Assembly: GCF_013085255.1 (NCBI RefSeq)
Contig: NZ_JABFCX010000003.1
Span: 310,001 to 374,000 of the forward strand
Origin: Parvularcula mediterranea
GTDB lineage: Bacteria; Pseudomonadota; Alphaproteobacteria; Caulobacterales; Parvularculaceae
DNA: 64,000 nucleotides
Direction: 5' to 3'
Shown here: positions 15,830 through 23,831 of the stretch, in pieces
Layout: each line of letters opens with the position of its first letter
Numbering within the stretch: position 1 is the stretch's first letter
Position numbers and translations under genes: made by a program
Notes under the pieces: generated by a model
The model's database searches: none
Told to the model about the DNA's origin: nothing
What the model saw: the letters and a program-made list of their open reading frames with translations, nothing else

Positions 15830-17347
15830 ATGGCAAGGGCAAACTGGGCGCGACAGGGCGTCGCAGTGGCAGTATTGGCCGCTTCCTGCGCCACACCCGG
15901 ACCCCGGGAGGCGCTGGAGCCGATCGAGACCGACCGGGCCAACTGGGCGGCGGTGACCGAGGGCGCGCCTGCGACCCCGGTGACGGACAACTGGCTCGCA
16001 GACCTTGCCGACCCCGTCGTGGAAGAGGTCGTTGCCGACGCTCTCGAGAACAATTTCAACATCCAGGCGACCTATGCCCGGGTTCAGGCGAGCCGAAACG
16101 TTGCACGCGCGACCCGCTCGTCGCTGCTGCCTTCTGTCAGCTCTGGCCTGAACGCCAGCCGCTCCGGTGGTCCGATTATTTTCCAGGGCCAGCAGTTCGG
16201 TGACCAGTTCCAGACCAACTTCGACTTAGGGCTAAGCCTCCAGTGGGAGCTCGACGTCTGGGGCCGCCTCACGGATCAGACACGCGCGGCCTACCTCGAT
16301 GCGGCTGCGCAAAACCTCGATTTCGCAGCGGCGCGCCTGTCGCTGGCTGCCAATGCGGCGCGCGGCCACTTCAACCTGACGGCTGCAAAGCTACAGCGCC
16401 AGCTGGCGGAGCGTGATGTCGAGACGGGCGAAGCCAACCTCAACATTATCGAGCGCCGCTACAATCGCGGGATCTCGACCAGCCTCGACCTGCGCCTCGC
16501 GCGTTCAAGCCTTGCCAGCTCCCAGGCCGCTCTTGAGGGCCGGAAGCAGCAGGAGCTCGAGGCGAGCCGCCAGCTCGAAGTGCTTCTCGGCCGCTACCCC
16601 TCCGCTTCGATCGAGGGCCTTTCTTCCCTGCCGAACCCGACAGGTCTGAGCGACAGCCGGCCCATGTCTCTTGGTACGCCGGAGGAGCTCCTCGTCCGTC
16701 GCCCTGACATTGTCGCCGCCGAACGCCGCCTGAAAGCCGCAGGCCTCCGGGTCAGCCAGGCGCGCAAAGCCTTCCTTCCGCAGCTCAGCCTCTCGGCCAG
16801 CGTCTCCGAAAACGCGCTGCCGCCACAGGGTTCGACGGTCGCGACGTTCGAAGACCTCTTTGACTTCGACCTTCTCTCAAAGCGTCTCGTCGGCAATCTG
16901 ACCCAGCCGATCTTCCAGGGCGGGCGTCTCATCGCCAACGAGCGCCAGGCCGCCGCCAACGCGCGCGCTGCGCTCTATGACTATGCGACCACGGCCCTGA
17001 CCGCCTGGCGCGAGGTCGAGGACGCCGTGGCAGCTGAGCGCCTTCTGGCACTCCGTCAGGAAGCCCTGGCCGTCGCGTTCCGCGAGGCCGCAGCTGCCGA
17101 GGACCTGACCGAACGCCGCTATCTGGCAGGCACCACCAATATCTTCGACCTGATCAACGCGCAGCAGCGCCGCATTCAGGCCGAGGGACAACTGATCGAT
17201 GCCCAGCGGGCAAGGCTGGCGAACCGCGTCGATCTCTACCTGGCGCTTGGCGCCCCCTATCAGCTCAAAGGCGAGGAGCAGCTCGCCGAGGCCCGTACCG
17301 CGAAACCCCTGACCGCGATGGGCCCATCCGAAGGAGATGTCCTATGA
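15830..17347 (+). CDS. TolC/NodT-family outer-membrane efflux lipoprotein
   Basis: The outer-membrane channel of a tripartite RND pump. The 505-residue protein has a lipoprotein signal (GVAVAVLAASCATPGP), then two OEP repeats forming the coiled-coil barrel. Typical blocks are LQWELDVWGRL, AANAARGHFNL, RRYNRGISTSLDLRLARS, RRPDIVAAERRL and RRYLAGTTNIFDLINAQ. I choose the ATG at 15830 with its ribosome site (TAAGGAGT) over a GTG at 15806. The stop overlaps the periplasmic adaptor gene by four bases (ATGA), so the three pump genes form one operon. Confidence 0.92.
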   Translation: MARANWARQGVAVAVLAASCATPGPREALEPIETDRANWAAVTEGAPATPVTDNWLADLADPVVEEVVADALENNFNIQATYARVQASRNVARATRSSLLPSVSSGLNASRSGGPIIFQGQQFGDQFQTNFDLGLSLQWELDVWGRLTDQTRAAYLDAAAQNLDFAAARLSLAANAARGHFNLTAAKLQRQLAERDVETGEANLNIIERRYNRGISTSLDLRLARSSLASSQAALEGRKQQELEASRQLEVLLGRYPSASIEGLSSLPNPTGLSDSRPMSLGTPEELLVRRPDIVAAERRLKAAGLRVSQARKAFLPQLSLSASVSENALPPQGSTVATFEDLFDFDLLSKRLVGNLTQPIFQGGRLIANERQAAANARAALYDYATTALTAWREVEDAVAAERLLALRQEALAVAFREAAAAEDLTERRYLAGTTNIFDLINAQQRRIQAEGQLIDAQRARLANRVDLYLALGAPYQLKGEEQLAEARTAKPLTAMGPSEGDVL

Positions 17348-18594
17348 TCCGGAAACTCGTCGTCATCGGCGGCACCTTAGGTGTCTTGTTCTTCTTCGTA
17401 GCGGCCATCTCCGTCATGGGAGCGCTCCGGCCCGAGCCTGAGAAGCAGGAGGCTGAGGTCGTCGCGCCCATCGCCTTCGTGCGACCCGTCGAATACGGAC
17501 CGATCAACCTCAAGGTGAAGACCCAAGGCGAGGTCCAGCCCCGCCGCGAGATCCAGCTCGCAGCCCAGATCGCCGGCAGGATCGAAAGTGTCTCGCCAAG
17601 CTTCGCTGGCGGCGGCGTCATCAAGCAGGGCGACGTGCTCGTCACCATTGAGGATGACGACTACCGCCTCGCCGTGACCCGCGCTCGCGCAACGGTGGCC
17701 CAGTCGGAGCAGCGCCTCGCGGTTGAGGAAGCGGAAGCCGCCCTCGCCGCTCGCGACTATGCCGAGCTTTCGGGCAATGACGGCACCGACCCATCGCTCC
17801 TCGCGCTTCGCAAGCCCCAGCTCGCTGCAGCAGAGGCTGACCTCGCCTCGGCCAAGGCCAACCTCGCCGATGCCGAGCTGGCCCTGAAGCGGACGCGCAT
17901 CCGTGCGCCGTTCGATGGCCGTGTGCGGACCATCAACGCCAACGTCGGTCAGTATGTGGCGCCAGGCGCCAATCTCGGCGCGGTTTTCTCGACCGATGTC
18001 GCAGAGGTTCGCCTGCCCCTCACCGACAGTGACCTTGCGAAACTCCAGCTCCCCTTCGCCTTCGAGGCTGAAGGCACCGAGGGCCCAGAGGTCATGCTGA
18101 CCGCTGACGTCGCAGGGCAGATGCGTCAGTGGAAGGGTTATCTCGTTCGCGTCGACGCAGCGATCGATAGCTCGACCCGCCAGATCTCGGCCATCGCTGA
18201 GGTCATCGACCCTTATGGTCTCGGATCGGACGAGGGCTTCCCTATGGCCTTCGGTCTGTTCGTGAACGCCGAGATCGACGGCCCTGACGTCGAGCGTGCG
18301 ACCACGATCCCGCTCCTCGCCCTTCAGGATGACAACTCCGTCTTCGTCATCGACGACGAAGACCTCCTGCAGGTCCGGCGTCCGATCATCGTGGCCCAGG
18401 CCGGTGAAGGCGTCATCGCCACCGGCGGCCTCGAAGAAGGCGAGCTTCTCGTGATCAGCCCGGTCACCGTTGGTGTTGGCCAGCCGATCCGTCCTCTCTA
18501 CGAGGGCGGCGAGAGCGCCAGCCGCAAACCTGTCTCGACGGACACCGGTCTCTCGGCCGCTGCTTCGACGGGTAGCCAGAACGGAGCCAACTGA
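17344..18594 (+). CDS. RND efflux periplasmic adaptor (membrane fusion protein)
   Basis: A 416-residue HlyD/AcrA-type adaptor bridging the inner-membrane pump and outer-membrane channel. It starts with an N-terminal membrane anchor (LVVIGGTLGVLFFFVAAISV). The lipoyl-like half-motif KTQGEVQPRREIQLAAQIAG is followed by a long alpha hairpin rich in Ala, Glu and Leu (about 100-180), then the second half lipoyl motif RTRIRAPFDGRVRTINANVG. A beta-barrel domain and a Ser/Thr-rich tail follow. It overlaps both neighbours (ATGA upstream, one base downstream). Confidence 0.93.
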   Translation: MIRKLVVIGGTLGVLFFFVAAISVMGALRPEPEKQEAEVVAPIAFVRPVEYGPINLKVKTQGEVQPRREIQLAAQIAGRIESVSPSFAGGGVIKQGDVLVTIEDDDYRLAVTRARATVAQSEQRLAVEEAEAALAARDYAELSGNDGTDPSLLALRKPQLAAAEADLASAKANLADAELALKRTRIRAPFDGRVRTINANVGQYVAPGANLGAVFSTDVAEVRLPLTDSDLAKLQLPFAFEAEGTEGPEVMLTADVAGQMRQWKGYLVRVDAAIDSSTRQISAIAEVIDPYGLGSDEGFPMAFGLFVNAEIDGPDVERATTIPLLALQDDNSVFVIDDEDLLQVRRPIIVAQAGEGVIATGGLEEGELLVISPVTVGVGQPIRPLYEGGESASRKPVSTDTGLSAAASTGSQNGAN

Positions 18595-21500
18595 TGAACG
18601 GTCTCGTCTCCTGGTGGGCCAAGAACGAGGTTGCCGCCAACCTCCTGATGGCCTTCATCATCATCATCGGCATGCTGAGCTTCTTCTCGCTCAGCCGCGA
18701 GGCCCAGCCGTCGATCCAGCCTCAGTCGGTGAGCATCAACATCTCCTGGCCGGGCGCATCGCCGACTGATGTCGAGGAGCAGATCGTCCTCCGCATCGAG
18801 GAGGAGATGGCCAACCTCGACAACGTCAAGGAACTGACGGCCATTGCCCGCGAGGGCAGCGCATCCCTCACGGTCGAGATGACCGAGAGCGGCGACTTTG
18901 ACAGCTTCCTCAACGAGGTGAAGGCCCGGGTCGACGGCGTCTCCAACCTGCCCCAGGACAGCTTTCCCCCGGTCGTGGCGCGAACGAACTTCGGCAACAA
19001 CCTCGCCTGGATCATGCTGTCCGGCGATGTCGGCGAGAGGAAGCTCAACCGCCTCGCCCGTGAGGTCAGGAACGAACTCGCAGCCGTTCCGGGTGCGACG
19101 CCCCTCATCAATGTTCAGGGCCTCAGGACCGAAGAGGTCTCGATCGAAGTCAGCGAAGAATCCCTGCGCCGTTACGGCCTGACCTTCGACGACGTCTCCC
19201 GCGCCATCCGCGGCTCATCGCTCAATCTCTCCATGGGCGAGATCCGTACCGACACGGGCAACATTCCCCTTGCCTCGCGCAACCTCGCCAACACAGAGCG
19301 TGAGTTCGGCGAGATCATCGTGCGCCAAGACCTCGATGGATCAGTGATCCGTGTGCGCGATGTCGCCAAGGTGATCGACGGCTTCCCCGACGCGAACTTC
19401 CGTTTCCGCATCGATGGCGAGCCGGGCATGATCATCGAGCTGAACCAGCCCGAGAACGCGAACCTCAAGACCATCATGGCGGCGGTGCGCGGGTATATCG
19501 AGCGCAAGAATGCCGAGCTGCCCAACGGCGCCAAGCTCGAGCTGCTCTTCACGCTCGAGGAGTTCTATGATGGCCGTATGCGGATCGTCAGCGAAAACGC
19601 CGCGACGGGTCTTCTCCTCGTCCTCATCATCCTGATGCTGTTCCTGCGGCCGACCGTTGCCTTCTGGGTCGCCATCGGTATCGGCGTCGCCTTCATCGGT
19701 ACGTTCATCTTCATGCCGATGGTCGGTGTCAGCCTGAACATGCTGTCGCTCTTCGGCCTCCTCCTCGTGATCGGGATCGTGGTCGATGACGCGCTGGTTG
19801 TGGGGGAGAGTATCAACAGGCAGGTCGAGATCGGCCGTGAAGGCGTCGATGCTGCCATCGTCGGTACGCAGATTGTCCTCAAGCCGGTGGTGTTCGCCGT
19901 CCTGACGACCATGCTCGCCTTCTCGCCGTTCCTCTTCATCGGCGGCATGTTCAAGGCGTTCCTCCAGGCCATCTCCTGGACGATCATCCTTGCGCTGACC
20001 TTCTCGTTGATCGAAAGCTTCCTGATCCTTCCTGCTCACTTGGCGCACCTCAAGAAACCGAGCGGCAAGGGCATCATGGCGATGCAGGGCAAGCTGGCTG
20101 ACGGCCTCCTCTGGTTCGCTGACCGTTTCTATCGCCCGATGATCAAGACGGCGATCCACGGCCGGACGATCACCATTGCCTTCTTCCTCGGCCTCTTCGC
20201 CGTGTCGGTCTCCCTCGTGGGCCAAGGCTGGATCCCGCTGAAGTTTGACCCGGATATCGAGAACGACTTCCTGCAAACCAACATCGCCATGCAGGAGGGA
20301 ACCTCTTGGACAAGGACCCAGCAGGTCTACGACCAGATCGAGGCTGCGAACATCGAACTCGACAAGGTCCTTCTCGATAAGGCCGGCAAGGACATCATGA
20401 CGTCGACCCAGCTTTGGGGTTGGACCGGTGGCCTCAACGGCTTCAACACGTTCGTCTCCGGTGACGAGCGCGGCATGACCATGGCTGAGATCGGTGACAT
20501 CTACCGTGACCTGATCGGGCCTATTCCCGACGCTCAGGAGATCACGATCAGCTCGACCTTCTCGAACGGCTCCAACCGCTTCGTGCTGGCGATCGAGACC
20601 AATGACCTCGACCAGGCCGCTGCGGCTGCTGACGAGATCAAGGAGTATCTCCGTTCACGGCCGATCCTCTACGATGTCCGCGACAACCTCCAGGCACCGC
20701 TCGACGAGCTTCGTCTGAAGCTCCGTCCGGGTGCTGAACGCTTCGGCGTTACGGTGCAGGACGTCGCGCGGCAACTTCGTCAGGCCTACTACGGTGAAGA
20801 GGTCCAGCGCCTTCCCCGCGACGGCCAGGACGTCCGCGTGATGGTCCGCTACCCGCTGGAGCAGCGTGAGAGCCTCGAGAGCCTCTATTCAGGCTTCCGG
20901 ATCAGAACCCCTGACGGTCGCGAGATCCCTGTCTCTTCCGTCGTCGAGTTCGAGACTGGACCAGCCGTGCGCTTCATCCGCAGGACCGACCGCAAACGCT
21001 CGGTGACGATCTTCGCCCGTATCCGCGAAGGCGCCGATGCAGGTCCCCTGCGCGGTGAGTTCTACGGACAGGTGGTGCCGCAGATCCTCGCCAAGTACCC
21101 CGCCGTGGACATTGTCCGCCGCGGCGGTGACCAGGAGCAGGCCGAGTTCCTCAACTCCTTCTTCGTGGGGATGATGGCGGCGCTCCTTGGCATGTACATG
21201 CTTCTGGCGATTGCGTTTGGCAGCTACTTCCAGCCGCTCCTCATCATGTCAGCCATTCCGTTCGGCTACATGGGCGCCGTGTTCGGGCATGCGATATTCG
21301 GGATCGAGTTCTCGATCTTCTCGTTCTTCGGGATCGCGGCAGCCGCTGGCGTGGTCGTCAACGACAACCTCGTGCTGGTCGACTATGTGAACCGGCTGAG
21401 GGCCCAAGGCGCCGGCGCGTTCGCCGCCCTCGTCGAGGCAGGCACGGTGCGCTTCCGCCCGATCCTCCTCACCTCGGTGACGACGTTCATCGGCCTCCTG

Positions 21501-21749
21501 CCGATCCTGCTCGAGCGCTCGATCGACGCAGAGTTCCTCAAACCGGTCGTGGTCAGCCTTTCCTTCGGGGTCGCCTTTGCGCTCTTCGTGACGCTGTTCT
21601 TCGTCCCGGCGATGTACGCGGCAGGCGCCGACATCCAACGCTTCTTCAAGGGTATCTGGACCGGTGAGCGTCAGCCTCGCCTTGGCGAAGGCGCCTCTGC
21701 TGAGGGTGTTCCGGAGATCAAAGGGGCCGAGCACGTCCCTGCGGAATAG
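18594..21749 (+). CDS. RND-family efflux transporter permease
   Basis: A proton-driven inner-membrane transporter of 1051 residues, the normal AcrB-like length. One membrane helix near residue 10-35 is followed by the periplasmic porter domain. Further membrane helices flank two GIVVDDALVVGE / GVVVNDNLVLVDYVNR repeats, the second being the pseudo-repeat of helix 4. The first repeat retains the paired aspartates used for proton relay; the second has N-D. The substrate cannot be predicted; the sequence groups with HAE1-like pumps. It is the last gene of the operon, before a clear terminator. Confidence 0.93.
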   Translation: MNGLVSWWAKNEVAANLLMAFIIIIGMLSFFSLSREAQPSIQPQSVSINISWPGASPTDVEEQIVLRIEEEMANLDNVKELTAIAREGSASLTVEMTESGDFDSFLNEVKARVDGVSNLPQDSFPPVVARTNFGNNLAWIMLSGDVGERKLNRLAREVRNELAAVPGATPLINVQGLRTEEVSIEVSEESLRRYGLTFDDVSRAIRGSSLNLSMGEIRTDTGNIPLASRNLANTEREFGEIIVRQDLDGSVIRVRDVAKVIDGFPDANFRFRIDGEPGMIIELNQPENANLKTIMAAVRGYIERKNAELPNGAKLELLFTLEEFYDGRMRIVSENAATGLLLVLIILMLFLRPTVAFWVAIGIGVAFIGTFIFMPMVGVSLNMLSLFGLLLVIGIVVDDALVVGESINRQVEIGREGVDAAIVGTQIVLKPVVFAVLTTMLAFSPFLFIGGMFKAFLQAISWTIILALTFSLIESFLILPAHLAHLKKPSGKGIMAMQGKLADGLLWFADRFYRPMIKTAIHGRTITIAFFLGLFAVSVSLVGQGWIPLKFDPDIENDFLQTNIAMQEGTSWTRTQQVYDQIEAANIELDKVLLDKAGKDIMTSTQLWGWTGGLNGFNTFVSGDERGMTMAEIGDIYRDLIGPIPDAQEITISSTFSNGSNRFVLAIETNDLDQAAAAADEIKEYLRSRPILYDVRDNLQAPLDELRLKLRPGAERFGVTVQDVARQLRQAYYGEEVQRLPRDGQDVRVMVRYPLEQRESLESLYSGFRIRTPDGREIPVSSVVEFETGPAVRFIRRTDRKRSVTIFARIREGADAGPLRGEFYGQVVPQILAKYPAVDIVRRGGDQEQAEFLNSFFVGMMAALLGMYMLLAIAFGSYFQPLLIMSAIPFGYMGAVFGHAIFGIEFSIFSFFGIAAAAGVVVNDNLVLVDYVNRLRAQGAGAFAALVEAGTVRFRPILLTSVTTFIGLLPILLERSIDAEFLKPVVVSLSFGVAFALFVTLFFVPAMYAAGADIQRFFKGIWTGERQPRLGEGASAEGVPEIKGAEHVPAE

Positions 21750-21841
21750 GGTTCCAGCTTTACCGCTGGTTAACCTTACCCGTGCAGGTCAAGGGTGTCT
21801 TCTTCTCCCAGGAAGACATACCCACCATACCCCCAAGGGAC

Positions 21842-21871
21842 CGGCCTCGCTTTCGCGGGGCCGTTCTCTTT
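21842..21871 (+). terminator. Rho-independent terminator of the RND efflux operon
   Basis: CGGCCTCGC pairs with GCGGGGCCG over nine base pairs (one T-G wobble) around a TTTC loop, followed directly by TTCTCTTT. It lies about 90 bases after the permease stop and before tRNA-Asn. Confidence 0.8.
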
Positions 21872-21951
21872 CAGGGAGGCGGAAAAAGCGCGAAAAAGGG
21901 GAAAAAACGGGGTTTTCACCCCTGCCCCAATACGCTACTGCCGCCCCTCAT

Positions 21952-22026
21952 TCCGGTGTAGCTCAGTGGTAGAGCAAGCGACTGTTAATCGCTGGGTCGG
22001 GGGTTCGAATCCCTCCACCGGAGCCA
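21952..22026 (+). tRNA. tRNA-Asn (anticodon GTT)
   Basis: The acceptor stem TCCGGTG pairs with CACCGGA, followed by G and encoded CCA. The anticodon loop CTGTTAA gives GTT, and GGGTTCGAATCCC forms the T arm. The gene is 75 bases with standard arms. Confidence 0.96.
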
Positions 22027-22202
22027 TCCCTTCAGGATCGTTGAGCAAGACGCACCGTACTTGGTGGCAGGCTTCTCTGCTGCTCATCCTCTTTATACAG
22101 ATAAAATAGCCTCGCCGACTCCGGTCGTCTGCGAGTTCGGACGCTGACCCTTCATTGAAGCCGGACGCTCAGCAGCGTACCTGCGCTTGAGATGGTAGAA
22201 TG

Positions 22203-22278
22203 TGGTGCCCCCAGTCCGACTCGAACGAACGACCTACTGATTACAAATCAGTTGCTCTACCAGCTGAGCTATAGGGGC
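22203..22278 (-). tRNA. tRNA-Thr (anticodon TGT)
   Basis: On the reverse strand the acceptor GCCCCTA pairs with TGGGGGC, followed by A and encoded CCA. The anticodon arm CTGAT-TTGTAAT-CAG reads TGT. The D arm (AGCTCAGCTGGTAGAGC) and the T arm are standard; 76 bases. Confidence 0.96.
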
Positions 22279-22336
22279 ATTGGCGCCTCAGATGGCGCAA
22301 ATTGCCGGGCGTTGCAACGGGGTATGCGCCCGGTGC

Positions 22337-23710
22337 TTAACCTGCGGCGCGTCTGGCTGCCTCATGCGCTGGCGCGGAGCTGTTGGCCTGTTGAAGCGGT
22401 AGCTCCACGCACTCGCCGACCTGGCCGTCGAGGGCGCCTTCGTAGATCAGGCCACCGATGATCCCGGCAATCGCCATGCGCATGCCGTGATCGGTCGAGA
22501 AGTCGCCGTTGATCTGTGTCTTCACGAGGAGATACCCGATGAACCTGCGCACGAGCGCAGGATCCGGCGACTGCGGTTTGTTCCAAAACTGGTCGAGCGG
22601 TCCCTGATGGGTGAGCCCTTCACCGTCATAGAGAGCGTTGCCGAGCGCGATGGTGGGGCAACCCATTTCCACGGCCGTCAGGCCAGCGGTCGAGTTGATG
22701 GTGATGGCGCCGACTGACTGAGGCAGGATCTGACCGAGCACGCCACCGTCGACATAGACCACGCGATCTTCGACCCGATACTGCTTCGCGGCATCTGAGA
22801 TGCGCTGCCGGTGGTCGTCGAGATCGTGGTCGAGCGGGTGGGCCTTGAAGACAAGCTTGGCGTTCTTGGGAGCGCAGTTCGCGAAGCTTTCGATTGTTGC
22901 CTCGCAGAAGGCGCCGAGGTCCTTGAACCGCGAATGCTTGTAGATCTGGCTGTCGCCGGGGCGCTGCAGCAGCGCCACGTAGAAGGGATCACCGCTGTTC
23001 GTGACCGCATTAAGCGCGGCGAGGCTCTTCTTCCTGAAGCCCATCCGGTTGCGGACATAGCGACGGATATGGCCGACGCACTGCTTCCACGGCGCGTAGG
23101 AGAAGGCGTTCTTGTACTTCGGGAAGCGGTGCCAGTGGAAATAGAGCGCGAGGTTCGCGACCGTGGTCCTGATGACATAGGCGCGCGTGTGCTTACCGGT
23201 CGGCGTGGCGATCTTCTTCCGCGATGCAAAGAGCGCCGGGAAGGTCTTGATGGCCTCGAACTCCTTCAGGAGCGCCGAGTTGGCGTTCACGCCTCCACGC
23301 TCGAAGGTGATCCAGTGCGGCCGGAGATAGCCCTGCTCGGTCACGAAGACCCGGACACCCAGCGCGCCAGCAACGTCGACAGCCATGCGGTGATAGGCTT
23401 GGCAGTCAGAGTGCATGATCACATCGGTGATGCCGCGCTCTTCCATCTCGCGTGCGAGCCAGCCGGACCAGGCCTCAGGGCCTTCCTTGAACTCAACAGC
23501 AGGAAAGCGGCGGTTCCAGCCCCATACGTCTGCGCCGGTCAGATTGACCTTGGCCACTTCGGCGCCAAAGCGCTGAAGCTCCTCTGCAAGTCGCAGGTAG
23601 AAGGGACCGAAAGGCCCCTGCAGCAATAGAAATTTCCGGCCGATCAAATTATCGATCTCGTCCAGCCCCTGCCCGAGCTGCGCCGATTGTTCAGCGAGGT
23701 TCTGCCCCAT
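22337..23710 (-). CDS. kpsS: Capsular polysaccharide export/biosynthesis protein, KpsS-type
   Basis: KpsS, with KpsC, adds beta-linked Kdo residues to the lipid anchor of group 2 capsules. The 457-residue protein has the family start RKFLLLQGPFGPFYLRLAEE (about residues 25-44), a W-x-W-N-R-R segment, VFVTEQGYLRPHWITFERGG, KLVFKAHPLDHDL, and the late ITINSTAGLTAVEMGCPTI block. These are conserved in the capsule-synthesis family. It lies 22 kb or more from kpsC and on the opposite strand to kpsMTEDC, marking the other edge of the capsule region. No signal peptide; cytoplasmic face of the membrane is expected. Confidence 0.88.
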   Translation of the reverse strand: MGQNLAEQSAQLGQGLDEIDNLIGRKFLLLQGPFGPFYLRLAEELQRFGAEVAKVNLTGADVWGWNRRFPAVEFKEGPEAWSGWLAREMEERGITDVIMHSDCQAYHRMAVDVAGALGVRVFVTEQGYLRPHWITFERGGVNANSALLKEFEAIKTFPALFASRKKIATPTGKHTRAYVIRTTVANLALYFHWHRFPKYKNAFSYAPWKQCVGHIRRYVRNRMGFRKKSLAALNAVTNSGDPFYVALLQRPGDSQIYKHSRFKDLGAFCEATIESFANCAPKNAKLVFKAHPLDHDLDDHRQRISDAAKQYRVEDRVVYVDGGVLGQILPQSVGAITINSTAGLTAVEMGCPTIALGNALYDGEGLTHQGPLDQFWNKPQSPDPALVRRFIGYLLVKTQINGDFSTDHGMRMAIAGIIGGLIYEGALDGQVGECVELPLQQANSSAPAHEAARRAAG

Positions 23711-23831
23711 AGCCCAAATGTCCCCAATTGGGTTAACGCTAGCGATGGACCCCCACCGGAATCAATACGGGTCAATCGTTAATTGTGAGGAAACTGGCCT
23801 GATAAGATTACAAAATCACGCCTGATACCGG

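Noticed and set aside
19341-20276. 311-codon reverse ORF opposite the RND permease
   Set aside because: Strongly Asp/Glu/His/Arg-rich antisense of hydrophobic membrane codons; the forward frame is an intact permease.
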